NCBI RefSeq assembly: GCF_016863635.1
Contig: NZ_BOPG01000090.1
Span: forward strand, 1 to 64,000
Source: Virgisporangium aurantiacum
GTDB taxonomy: Bacteria; Actinomycetota; Actinomycetes; Mycobacteriales; Micromonosporaceae
Direction of reading: 5' to 3'
DNA length: 64,000 nucleotides
A program made the translations under genes and the position numbers. This document shows positions 19,208-26,891 of the stretch, in pieces (position 1 is the first letter of the stretch; each line of letters opens with the position of its first letter). The notes beneath the pieces were generated by a model. That model was not told the DNA's origin, ran no database searches, and saw nothing but the letters and a program-made list of their open reading frames with translations.

Positions 19208-21817
19208 TCACGCCCCGGCTCGCCCCGACCGGCACAGGTCGCAGTGCGGCGTCCCGGGGTCGTCGAGATGCGAGCGCACCAGCGCCGCCTGCGGCGCCCC
19301 GAGCTCGGCGAAGATCGTCAGCGCCGCGCGCCACGCCGACCGGTCCCCCGTCGCGTGCGCGATGCCGTCGAGCGCCAGCGCCTCCTGCATCCGGAACCGG
19401 CCGGCCCGGGCGAGGTCGCGCGCGAGCCGGAACGGCGCCTCGGCCGGCGCGCCGATCCGCAGCGACGTCTCGCCGATGCCGAGCAGGATCCCGCGTTCGG
19501 CGGCGGTGCTGCCGGCGCCCCGGGCCATGGCCAGCGCGCGCTCGTGGTACTCCAGCGCCGACGAGGACCGGCCGAGCCGGCCCTCGGTGAGGCCGAGGTT
19601 GTTCAGGCACAGCGCCGTGACCCGGGAGAGGTCGTGGTCGATGGTCAGCGCGCGCCGCAGGTATCCGGCCGCCTCCGCGTCGCGGTGGGCGAGATGGGCG
19701 AGCATGCCGAGGCTGGTGAGGGCCGCCGCCCGCGCGCCCGGGTCGGAGGCCGTCGCGAGGACGGTGCGGAACTGGTCCATCCCCTCGGTGAACCGGCCCA
19801 TCCACATGTCCCGGGTGCCGAGCCCGAGCCGCAGCAGCACCGCACCGGCCGGATCGGCGTACCGCAGCGCGTGCTCGTGCGTCCGGAGCCAGTCGGCGAA
19901 GTGGCCGCGGTGCTCGAAGTACACGCGTAGCACCTGGGCCAGCCGCCAGTCCGGCACCGTGCCGGCGAGCGCCACCAGCGCCGGCCGTTCCGCGTCGAGC
20001 CAGCCGAGCGCCGCGTCGAGGTCACCGTCCACGGCCGCGATCGACGCGGTGGCGGCCGTAGCCGCCGCCAGGTAGTAGTCGTGCAACCGGTCCCGGGCAC
20101 GAGCGACCTCGCCGGAGGCGCCGGAAGCGAGCGTGCGGGCGTACTCGCGGAGCAGATCATGGAACGAGTACCGGCCGGCCGCCGGCTGCGTCAGCATGTG
20201 CAGGTCCACCAGCGACTCCAGCAGCGGCTCCGCGCGCGACGGCGGCAGGCCGGCGAGCGCGGCGGCCGACGCGACGTCGAAGTCCGCGCCGGGATGGTGC
20301 CCCAGTAACCGGAACAGCCGGTGCCGCGGCGCGTCGAGGCACGCGGCCGACAGCGCGAACGCCGGCCCCACCCCACGGTCGTCGACGCTCAGCTCCCCCA
20401 GCCGTTCGCGCTCCAGCCGCCGCGACAGGTCCGCGACCGTCCACATCGGACGGTGGACCAGCCGGGCACCGGCGACCCGGATCGCCAGCGGCAGGTACCC
20501 GCACCGGTCGACCACGCGGCGGGCCGCCAGCGGATCGGCGTGCACCCGGTCGCGGCCGACGATCGTCGCGAACAGCGTCAGCGCGTCGGTCGGCGGGAGG
20601 ACGTCGAGCGACAGCACGGTGGCGCCGTCGACCACGCCGAGCCGCCGCCGGCTGGTCACGATGGCCCGGCAGCCCGGCGTGCCGGGCAGCAACGGCCGCA
20701 CCTGCCGCGCGCTGGCCGCGTTGTCGAGCACCACGAGCACCCGCCGGCCGGCGAGTTCGGCGCGCCACCGGGCGGTGCGGGCGGCGAGGCCGTCCGGGAT
20801 GTCGTCGGGCCGCACGCCGACCATGCGCAGCAACAGTTCCAGCGCCGTCTCCGGTTCGAGCGGACGCCCGCCCGGCGTGTGCGCGTGCAGGTCGCAGAAC
20901 AGCTGACCGTCCGGATAGTCGCCGGCCAACCGGTGCGCGGCGTGCACGGCGAGCGCGGTCTTCCCGACCCCGGCCATCCCGTCGATCGCGGTGATGACGA
21001 CGGCGCCGGGCGCGGCACGGAGGCGGTCGAGGTCCGCGGCCCGGCCGCGGAAGTCGGGCACATCGTGGGGCAACGTGGTCGCGGCCGCGCGGCGCTGCGG
21101 CGTGGATATCTGATGACGCGCGGCAGGCGGCCGGTTCTCCGCTAGGAGCAGCCTCCGGTGGGCCTCGGCGAGTTCCGGGCCGGGGTCGACGCCGAGTTCG
21201 TCGGCCAGCAGGGTACGGGCGCGCGCGAACAGCGTCAGCGCGTCCGCCCGGCGTCCGCTCCGATCCAGCGCGATCATCAGCCGGACGCTGAGCGTCTCCC
21301 GCAGCGGATTCTCCCGCACCGCCGCGGTGAGCCCGGCCACCGCGGCGCCCGCGTCCCCCGCCGCGAGCCGCAGGTCGGCGAGCCGCTCGACGGCCGTGAA
21401 CCGGTGCTCGTCGAGCACCGCGGCCCCCGCCCGCACCACGCGGCTGTCGACGTCGGCGAGCGCCGGGCCGCGCCAGAGCGCGAGCGCCGCCGCGAGATCG
21501 TCGGTGGTGCCGGCCGCGGCGAGCGCGGCGAACCGGTCGGCGTCGAACTCGGCGGGATGGACGCGGTAGCCGGCGCCGTCGGTCTCGATCGCCCCCGGCA
21601 ACCGCCGCCGCAGGTCGGCCACCACCTTGTGCACCTGGTGCTTCGCCGTCGCCGGCGCCGCACCGTCCCACGCCGCACCGATCAACGAGTCGACGGTGAC
21701 CAGGCGCCCGGCGTCGAGCAGGAGCGCGGCGAGCACCTTCGCCGGTTGTCGCCCGCCGATCGCCACCCGACCGTCCGAGCTCCAGACCTCCAGCGGACCG
21801 AGGACCCGAAACTCCAC
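19208..21817 (-). CDS. AfsR/SARP-family transcriptional activator with NB-ARC and TPR domains
   Basis: About 869 residues. It has a winged-helix OmpR-like DNA-binding domain (1-92, beginning EFRVLGPLEV), a bacterial transcriptional activation domain (about 95-240), an NB-ARC ATPase domain with Walker A GMAGVGKTAL near 284 and LVVLDN, and a C-terminal array of TPR-like helices (about 600-869). Proteins of this layout activate secondary-metabolite clusters. It lies directly upstream of the NRPS/PKS genes on the same strand, so it is the likely pathway-specific activator. The GTG start was chosen because the winged-helix domain begins at once; 30 codons further upstream are open but contain no family sequence. 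Confidence 0.93.
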   Translation of the reverse strand: MEFRVLGPLEVWSSDGRVAIGGRQPAKVLAALLLDAGRLVTVDSLIGAAWDGAAPATAKHQVHKVVADLRRRLPGAIETDGAGYRVHPAEFDADRFAALAAAGTTDDLAAALALWRGPALADVDSRVVRAGAAVLDEHRFTAVERLADLRLAAGDAGAAVAGLTAAVRENPLRETLSVRLMIALDRSGRRADALTLFARARTLLADELGVDPGPELAEAHRRLLLAENRPPAARHQISTPQRRAAATTLPHDVPDFRGRAADLDRLRAAPGAVVITAIDGMAGVGKTALAVHAAHRLAGDYPDGQLFCDLHAHTPGGRPLEPETALELLLRMVGVRPDDIPDGLAARTARWRAELAGRRVLVVLDNAASARQVRPLLPGTPGCRAIVTSRRRLGVVDGATVLSLDVLPPTDALTLFATIVGRDRVHADPLAARRVVDRCGYLPLAIRVAGARLVHRPMWTVADLSRRLERERLGELSVDDRGVGPAFALSAACLDAPRHRLFRLLGHHPGADFDVASAAALAGLPPSRAEPLLESLVDLHMLTQPAAGRYSFHDLLREYARTLASGASGEVARARDRLHDYYLAAATAATASIAAVDGDLDAALGWLDAERPALVALAGTVPDWRLAQVLRVYFEHRGHFADWLRTHEHALRYADPAGAVLLRLGLGTRDMWMGRFTEGMDQFRTVLATASDPGARAAALTSLGMLAHLAHRDAEAAGYLRRALTIDHDLSRVTALCLNNLGLTEGRLGRSSSALEYHERALAMARGAGSTAAERGILLGIGETSLRIGAPAEAPFRLARDLARAGRFRMQEALALDGIAHATGDRSAWRAALTIFAELGAPQAALVRSHLDDPGTPHCDLCRSGRAGA

Positions 21818-21935
21818 ACCACCGAACCTAGGACCACCGGTATGCCCGCTGCCGCCACGTGCCGGATTTCGCGCCCGACATGCCGTCGAACCGCTGAAGA
21901 ACCGCAACCACCGTCGATGTAACCGGATCCCGCCG

Positions 21936-22784
21936 TCACGAGTCGAGAGCGTCCTTCGCGACCTGGATGAGGTGCCGGGACGCCGGCCGGTCGAGGGCGA
22001 TCGTCAGCAGGTAGGCGAAAATCTCCGCGTAGGTGCCGGTCCGCGTGTCGCCCTCCTCCCAGACGCCGCCGGTGAGCGTGTCGATATAGACGACCGCCGG
22101 GTCCTCGCTGAACTGCAGGAGGGTGAACGCGTGCAGGGGCATCACCGCGCCGCCCGCGAACGTGAGGATCTGCAGGTCGACGTGCTGTCGATCGATGGCG
22201 TCGAGCAGGTGGGCGAGCTGCTCCCGGGCGACCTCCGCGCCACCGATGCGGCGCCGGAGGACGGCCTCGTCGAGGACGAGGGAGAACCGGGGGCGGTCGG
22301 CCTCGCGGAGGATCTGCTGGCGCCGGGCGCGTACCTGGATCCTGGCCTCGATGACCTCCGGCGATGGGGCGGGCACCGCCAGGTTGAACAGTGCCCGCAT
22401 GTATCCCGGACTCTGCAGCAGCCCCGGGATCACCCGGTCCTCGAACGTGGAGATCGCGGCCGCGTCGGTCTCCAGGCCGACGTAGCGGGCGAACGTGCTC
22501 GACACGTCGCTGTAGTCGCTCCACCAGCCGCGTTGGCGCCCCGCGTTCGCCAACTGCTCGAACGACGCGATGCGGGCGGGGTCGGTCACCCCGTAGACGC
22601 CGAGCAGGTCTCTGAGCTCGCGCAGCCGCAGCGCCGCCTGCCCGGACTCGATCCGGCTCAGCCATGACGCCGAGCGTTCGACGGCCGCCCCCGCGTCTTC
22701 GCCGTTCAGGCCGGCCTGTTCGCGCAGTGATCTCAGGAGCCGACCGAGCCGACGCCGCTGAGCGGTCGGACTGCCACGTGTCAC
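21936..22784 (-). CDS. XRE-family HTH regulator with DUF5753 domain
   Basis: About 282 residues. The N-terminal helix-turn-helix (about 10-70: RRRLGRLLRSLREQAGL, then SWLSRIESG) is followed by a DUF5753 domain (about 95-275, with RVIPGLLQSPGYMRAL and VYIDTLTGG). These actinobacterial regulators usually pair with a small DUF397 protein, and both are often described as toxin-antitoxin-like or developmental regulators. Here the DUF397 gene is 1 kb away, beyond a nucleosidase gene of opposite strand. The GTG start has GGTGGGAG upstream. It is transcribed away from the nucleosidase, so it may control the shared 155-bp promoter region. Confidence 0.9.
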   Translation of the reverse strand: MTRGSPTAQRRRLGRLLRSLREQAGLNGEDAGAAVERSASWLSRIESGQAALRLRELRDLLGVYGVTDPARIASFEQLANAGRQRGWWSDYSDVSSTFARYVGLETDAAAISTFEDRVIPGLLQSPGYMRALFNLAVPAPSPEVIEARIQVRARRQQILREADRPRFSLVLDEAVLRRRIGGAEVAREQLAHLLDAIDRQHVDLQILTFAGGAVMPLHAFTLLQFSEDPAVVYIDTLTGGVWEEGDTRTGTYAEIFAYLLTIALDRPASRHLIQVAKDALDS

Positions 22785-22859
22785 CGTGCCCGCTCCCACC
22801 TGGCCTGAGGGCCGCTCGTCGTAGGTGCGCAAATGCCAAGCTGCACGCCCATATTGCAA

Positions 22860-22888
22860 TTGCGAAACTGCTCTTGCCACACTAGTGA
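22860..22888 (+). promoter_or_regulatory. Putative promoter of the nucleosidase-like gene, with TTGC repeats
   Basis: TTGCGA (22860-22865) and TAGTGA (22883-22888) are 17 bases apart and about 50 bases before the nucleosidase-like ATG. Just upstream, GCAATTGC (22856-22863) is a perfect 8-bp palindrome, and TTGC recurs three times, which could be an operator for the divergent HTH-DUF5753 protein. The -10 match is imperfect, so this is a guess from spacing. Confidence 0.3.
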
Positions 22889-22939
22889 CAACAGCCGGAG
22901 GAGACAACGATCAATCCGGCCACGCCCTGGGGGGACACC

Positions 22940-23746
22940 ATGCTGCGATCGTCGATCCGTCCACGAGTTGATCGGTTGAGACCGCGGGCCGACGTGGTGA
23001 TGCTTACCGCGCTCGATGTCGAGTACCAGGCGGTGGAGCGGTTCGTCGCGGTCGAACGGGCGCACCGCCATCCTGAGGGAACGCTCTTCGAGACCGGCCG
23101 GATCCCGGGAACGCACAACACGGTGGCGCTCACGCGCACCGGGCCGGGCAACACGACGGCCGCACTGATCGCAGAACGGGCGATCGTCATGTTCCGGCCC
23201 AAGGCCCTGCTGTTCGTGGGGATCGCCGGCGCGCTGAAACGCGAGGTCCGGCTCGGTGACATCGTGGTGAGCAGCAAGGTCTACGCGTTCCACGGCGGCA
23301 AGGTCGAGGGCCGTGAGTTCCTGCCCCGCCCGCAGGTCTGGCAGGCGCCGCACATGCTCGAACAACTGGCCGGCCACGTCTACCGATCGGGAACCTGGGA
23401 GAAACTGATCGACGAGGTGGTACCGCCGGCCGTGCACTTCAAGCCGATCGCCGGCGGCGAGGTCGTCGTCAACACGCGCCTCGGTTCGGTCGCCGAGCAC
23501 CTGCGCTTCAACTACAGCGACGCGGTCGCCGTCGACATGGAGAGCGTCGGCGTCGCCTGCGCCGGGTACCTGAACAGTTCCCTTCCGGTACTGAGCATCA
23601 GGGGCATCAGCGACCTGGCCGACGGCGCCAAGGCCGTCACCGAAGACGCGGGCTGGCCGGCGGTCGCCGCCCGGAATGCCGCGGCCTTCGCCGTGTCACT
23701 GGCGGCGGCGTTCCTCTCGCAGACCCTGACCCGAAGCGGCGGGTGA
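22940..23746 (+). CDS. Nucleoside phosphorylase superfamily protein, MTA/SAH-nucleosidase-like
   Basis: About 268 residues of the PNP/UDP phosphorylase fold. Visible family motifs are ALDVEYQAV near the N-terminus, GIAGALKREVRLGD (the GxAG loop), AVDMESVGVA (ribose-binding Met-Glu) and IRGISDLAD (catalytic Asp). It would cleave the N-glycosidic bond of an adenosine-type nucleoside. In actinomycetes such domains also occur in signalling or conflict modules rather than in methionine salvage. The position here, between an HTH-DUF5753 gene and its usual DUF397 partner, fits that second setting. GGGGGG five bases before the ATG supports the start. No effector or membrane domain is attached. Confidence 0.85.
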   Translation: MLRSSIRPRVDRLRPRADVVMLTALDVEYQAVERFVAVERAHRHPEGTLFETGRIPGTHNTVALTRTGPGNTTAALIAERAIVMFRPKALLFVGIAGALKREVRLGDIVVSSKVYAFHGGKVEGREFLPRPQVWQAPHMLEQLAGHVYRSGTWEKLIDEVVPPAVHFKPIAGGEVVVNTRLGSVAEHLRFNYSDAVAVDMESVGVACAGYLNSSLPVLSIRGISDLADGAKAVTEDAGWPAVAARNAAAFAVSLAAAFLSQTLTRSGG

Positions 23747-23770
23747 CGAACCGCGATCCGTCACCCGCCG
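23737..23770. terminator. Bidirectional hairpin between convergent genes
   Basis: A perfect 12-bp stem (CGGCGGGTGACG and its complement) with a 10-base loop spans the stop codon of the nucleosidase-like gene and ends just before the DUF397 gene's stop. There is no T-tract, as is common for actinomycete terminators. Its place between two converging genes fits a shared terminator. Confidence 0.6.
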
Positions 23771-23778
23771 GCCCGGGC

Positions 23779-23985
23779 TCACCGGTCGAACTCGCCGGCC
23801 ACGACTCCCGCCACGAAGGTCCGCCACTGGTCGTACGTCAGGTCGAGCTCCACGTGCGGCGTGGTCGTCCCGCGCACGGAAACGCGGTCGGGCTCGGCGG
23901 CCATCTGCAGACACAGATCGGCGCCGTTCGTACATTTACTGCTTTGTATCCATGGTCGAGGCGAAACAGATGACTCAATGACCAT
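23779..23985 (-). CDS. DUF397 family small protein
   Basis: About 68 residues with the DUF397 pattern WIQSSKC...DLCLQMA, VSVRGTTTP, and a closing DQWRTFVAGVVAGEFD. The function is unproven; the family is usually found beside HTH-DUF5753 regulators. The ATG at 23985 has AGAGAGGG seven bases upstream. A GTG at 24003 that overlaps the upstream gene's stop (GTGA) is an alternative start and would make it 74 residues. It is the last gene of an operon with the sigma-like and single-TM proteins. Confidence 0.85.
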   Translation of the reverse strand: MVIESSVSPRPWIQSSKCTNGADLCLQMAAEPDRVSVRGTTTPHVELDLTYDQWRTFVAGVVAGEFDR

Positions 23986-23999
23986 CGGAATGCCCTCTC

Positions 24000-25076
24000 T
24001 CACTTGTTCGGAAGGCCCGGCGGGCCCGCAGATGGAGGCTCGGACGGAGGTCCCGACCGGCCACGGGGGTCGTCGGTGTCGGTGAGGCCCGGGATGCTCA
24101 GCCTGTCGCCGGAGCCCGATCCGTCACCGCCGTTCTCGATCGTCTGCACGAAGTCGTGGTCCACCAGGAGGCAGGCGGCAGGCTCGGCCCCCGTCGCCTC
24201 CACGACGAACACCGGCCATCCGTTGATCGCGACGTTCAGGTCCTTGTGATCCCGGGGGGCGACCACGACCTCGCCAGTCGTCGATCCGGTGGTCGGTGCG
24301 TCGCGCGAGGCCCGCCCGGCGAACCGCCACGTGCACGACGCGTTGCCCATGGACACGAGGCGGGCCGTGAACTCCGTTCCCTCCGGCGCCATGAACTCCA
24401 GGCGGCGCCACTCGTCGGTCGGCGACGGCGGCAGCCCCAGGTAACGGGGGCCGTGTGATCCGAGCGGATCCGTGGCGCCGGTGGGTGGTGCGGCCGGGGC
24501 GCTCGGGCTCGACGACGGCGACGACGCCGTGCGGTCGGGAGCGGTCGGGGTGGTCGCCTGGCCGCGACCGATCGGTGCGGTCGGCGCAGGCGAGACCGGT
24601 TGCCCCTGCACCTGTTGGACCGGCGACAGTTCAAGCGTCGTCGGGCTCGCCACCGGCGCCTGTTCCAGCTTCGTCGCCGCCGACGGTGAGCCGTTGCCGC
24701 TGCCCGGCCACAGCGAGACACCCATGAGAGCGACGGCGATCACCGACGCGGCGGCAAGCAACTGTCCGCGAAAGCGGAAGATGCCTCTGTAACGCGGCTT
24801 CCGCGGAGCGCGTTCCTCGACGACCGGGCGCCACCGGCACTCGGCGACCCGCTCGAAGTTCGACAGTTCGAGCTCGTCGATGTCGTGCTCGGCGTCGGGA
24901 ACCTCGCAGAGTTCGGCGACCCGGAAGAACCGGATCGCCGGCCCGTAGTGCTTCCGCTCGAACCACACGTGGCCGCGCCGATGGGCATCGAATCCCAGCC
25001 GGGCCAGTTCGACCTCGGCACTGAGTTCTGCCGCCCGGTCGGTACTCAGGTCGACGACGTCGTTGTCGGTTCTCAT
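24000..25076 (-). CDS. Single-pass membrane protein, possible anti-sigma-like partner
   Basis: About 358 residues that I do not recognise. A cytoplasmic part (about 1-100, HVWFERKHYGPAIRFFRVAE) precedes one membrane segment (about 104-124, LLAAASVIAVALMGVSLW). A long Pro/Ser/Thr/Ala-rich linker (about 130-215) leads to an extracytoplasmic domain (about 220-325) and a Gly/Pro/Ser-rich tail. The ATG overlaps the stop of the sigma-like gene (ATGA), the arrangement seen for many sigma/anti-sigma pairs. However, no zinc anti-sigma motif (HxxxCxxC) is present, so the pairing is inferred from position and topology only. Confidence 0.75.
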   Translation of the reverse strand: MRTDNDVVDLSTDRAAELSAEVELARLGFDAHRRGHVWFERKHYGPAIRFFRVAELCEVPDAEHDIDELELSNFERVAECRWRPVVEERAPRKPRYRGIFRFRGQLLAAASVIAVALMGVSLWPGSGNGSPSAATKLEQAPVASPTTLELSPVQQVQGQPVSPAPTAPIGRGQATTPTAPDRTASSPSSSPSAPAAPPTGATDPLGSHGPRYLGLPPSPTDEWRRLEFMAPEGTEFTARLVSMGNASCTWRFAGRASRDAPTTGSTTGEVVVAPRDHKDLNVAINGWPVFVVEATGAEPAACLLVDHDFVQTIENGGDGSGSGDRLSIPGLTDTDDPRGRSGPPSEPPSAGPPGLPNK

Positions 25077-25717
25077 CGCGCGTCACCTCTCGGGCCGGTA
25101 CTCGGCGGACCCGCATTGTTCTTCAGCTTCGCGTTGGCTTTTCTCCGCATCGTTCTCACCAGGTTCTTTCTCGGCGATTCCAGGGGGTTCTTCGTCGGCT
25201 GCGATCCGATCCCGCCGTCGCCCGGCGGATCCGTGGCATCGGCGATCTCCGCGTTGGTGAACCGGTGCATGCAGCGTTCGGGCTCACACGTACAGAATTT
25301 GCTCGGCAGGCCGAGCAGGTAGACCTCGATCACTTCGTCGGGCAGGATCGCCAGGGCCGCCGCCAGGTCGTCATTCCTGTGCTCCACGCGGGCCAGCGCC
25401 CGCTCCTTCAGCTCCTCGACGGCCTGTGCCGGGTCGGAGAAGCTGGCGCGCCACTCCCGGTACCGCGCGATCAGCAGGCCACGGGCGATGTGGTAGATCG
25501 CCTTGCGTTCGTCGTCGGCGGCCGGCGACCGGGGCCGGCATTCCTCGTTGTGAACGGTCCATGTGTGTTGCGCGTGATGGTCCCTGAATACGTTCCTGAC
25601 CAGCTCCTCCGGATCTTCGCAACATGCCGGCGACCGGCGGATGTCCTGACGAAGCTCGGAACCGTACGCCTCGTCGAGATCGCGCAGCGCCTTCTCTTTC
25701 TTTTCCCTATCGCCCAT
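25073..25717 (-). CDS. Sigma-70 region-4-like protein with Cys-rich insert
   Basis: About 214 residues. The middle part (about 75-185) looks like sigma region 4: ALAILPDEVIEVYLLG, then TNAEIADAT, then SPRKNLVRTMRRKA. Between the first and second pieces sits KFCTCEPERCMH, a Cys/His cluster that could bind metal or sense redox state; two further Cys occur at CCEDPEE and one at ECRP. Region 2 is hard to recognise in the N-terminal part. AGAAGGA a few bases before the ATG supports the start. It overlaps the following membrane-protein gene. It may be a diverged ECF-type factor or a DNA-binding relative; function uncertain. Confidence 0.65.
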   Translation of the reverse strand: MGDREKKEKALRDLDEAYGSELRQDIRRSPACCEDPEELVRNVFRDHHAQHTWTVHNEECRPRSPAADDERKAIYHIARGLLIARYREWRASFSDPAQAVEELKERALARVEHRNDDLAAALAILPDEVIEVYLLGLPSKFCTCEPERCMHRFTNAEIADATDPPGDGGIGSQPTKNPLESPRKNLVRTMRRKANAKLKNNAGPPSTGPRGDAR

Positions 25718-25921
25718 CAGGGTCCTTCTGCTTCAGCGCGCACAGCGAAAGCCGCAGATACATGTCGGGGTGCCGGCACGATGGACGACAGCAGCCATTT
25801 CTCATCCGAGATCTGGCCGCTTCGTGGGAAGTTCCATCAACCAGGAATGTCGGGAGTGGGCACCGAGGTCCTGTCGCCGCGAGAAACATTACAACAAAGT
25901 CCGACTGCCGCATCGCGACAC

Positions 25922-25952
25922 GCCGTCCTCAGGGTTCGACCCTGAGGACGGC
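25922..25952. repeat. Perfect 13-bp hairpin in a 353-bp gap
   Basis: GCCGTCCTCAGGG and its exact complement flank the five-base loop TTCGA. It stands alone between the sigma-like operon (leftward) and the ABC exporter (rightward), about 120-200 bases from each start. No complete gene precedes it on either strand, so it could be a leader hairpin, an operator or an insulating terminator. The remainder of the gap (25718-26070) holds no gene I can support. Confidence 0.55.
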
Positions 25953-26070
25953 TACGGGTACGCCCCGGCCGGAAACCAGTGATCGGGTCACCCCACAAGC
26001 CGACGAGACCGGGCCGTCCGCAGCCGAGGATCGACTGTGAAAACACACAGACGACAGCTGGAGGACCACG

Positions 26071-26886
26071 GTGACGGTCACGGTGCCCACGCGGGCAAGC
26101 ACGGGGCACGGCTCGCAGGTAGCGGCCCGCGCCGACGGCGTGTGGAAGGTGTACGGGAGCGGCGAGGCGCAGGTGGTCGCGCTGCGGGGGGTCAACGTCG
26201 AGCTGGAGCGGAGCCGGTACACCGCGATCATGGGGCCGTCGGGTTCCGGCAAGTCGACGCTGATGCACTGCCTCGCCGGGCTCGACACGGTGACCCGGGG
26301 CGACGTCTACATCGGCGCCACGAAGGTGACCGGGCTGAAGGACAAGGCTCTCACGAGGCTGCGCCGCCAGCAGGTCGGCTTCATCTTCCAGCAGTTCAAC
26401 CTGCTGCCGACGCTCAGCGCGGAGGAGAACATCCTGCTGCCGCTGTCGATCGCCGGCCGCAAGCCGGACCAGGCGTGGTTCGACACGGTCATCGAGACCG
26501 TCGGGCTGCGGGACCGGCTCCGGCACCGTCCCTCGCAGCTGTCGGGCGGCCAGCAGCAGCGCGTCGCGTGCGCCCGGGCGCTGGTCTCGCGTCCCGAAGT
26601 GATCTTCGCGGACGAGCCCACCGGCAACCTGGACTCGCGGTCCGGCGCCGAGGTGCTCGGCTTCCTCCGCGACTCGGTGCGGTCGTTCGGACAGACCATC
26701 GTGATGGTGACCCACGACCCGGTCGCGGCCTCCTACGCCGACCGCGTGATCTTCCTGGCCGACGGCGCGGTGGTCAGCGAGCTGCACGCCCCGACCGCCG
26801 ACGGCGTCCTCGACATGATGAAGCGCCTCGACACCTCCGCCGCCGACATCGTCGGCGCGCGGGACGCGACCGGCGCGGAGGGCTGA
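26071..26886 (+). CDS. ABC transporter ATP-binding protein, MacB/LolD type
   Basis: About 271 residues with Walker A GPSGSGKST, Q-loop FQQFNLLP, signature LSGGQQQR, Walker B VIFADEPTG and switch His in VTHD. This subclass powers FtsX-like permeases that move or sense extracytoplasmic molecules such as peptides, lipoproteins or drugs. The permease gene follows after five bases. The GTG start has GGAGG six bases upstream; an earlier GTG in another frame is a shadow. Confidence 0.95.
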   Translation: MTVTVPTRASTGHGSQVAARADGVWKVYGSGEAQVVALRGVNVELERSRYTAIMGPSGSGKSTLMHCLAGLDTVTRGDVYIGATKVTGLKDKALTRLRRQQVGFIFQQFNLLPTLSAEENILLPLSIAGRKPDQAWFDTVIETVGLRDRLRHRPSQLSGGQQQRVACARALVSRPEVIFADEPTGNLDSRSGAEVLGFLRDSVRSFGQTIVMVTHDPVAASYADRVIFLADGAVVSELHAPTADGVLDMMKRLDTSAADIVGARDATGAEG

Positions 26887-26891
26887 CGGTC

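Noticed and set aside
25707..25913. Possible 68-codon gene just upstream of the sigma-like gene
   Set aside because: No RBS, no recognisable family, and it covers the probable promoter of the sigma-like operon.
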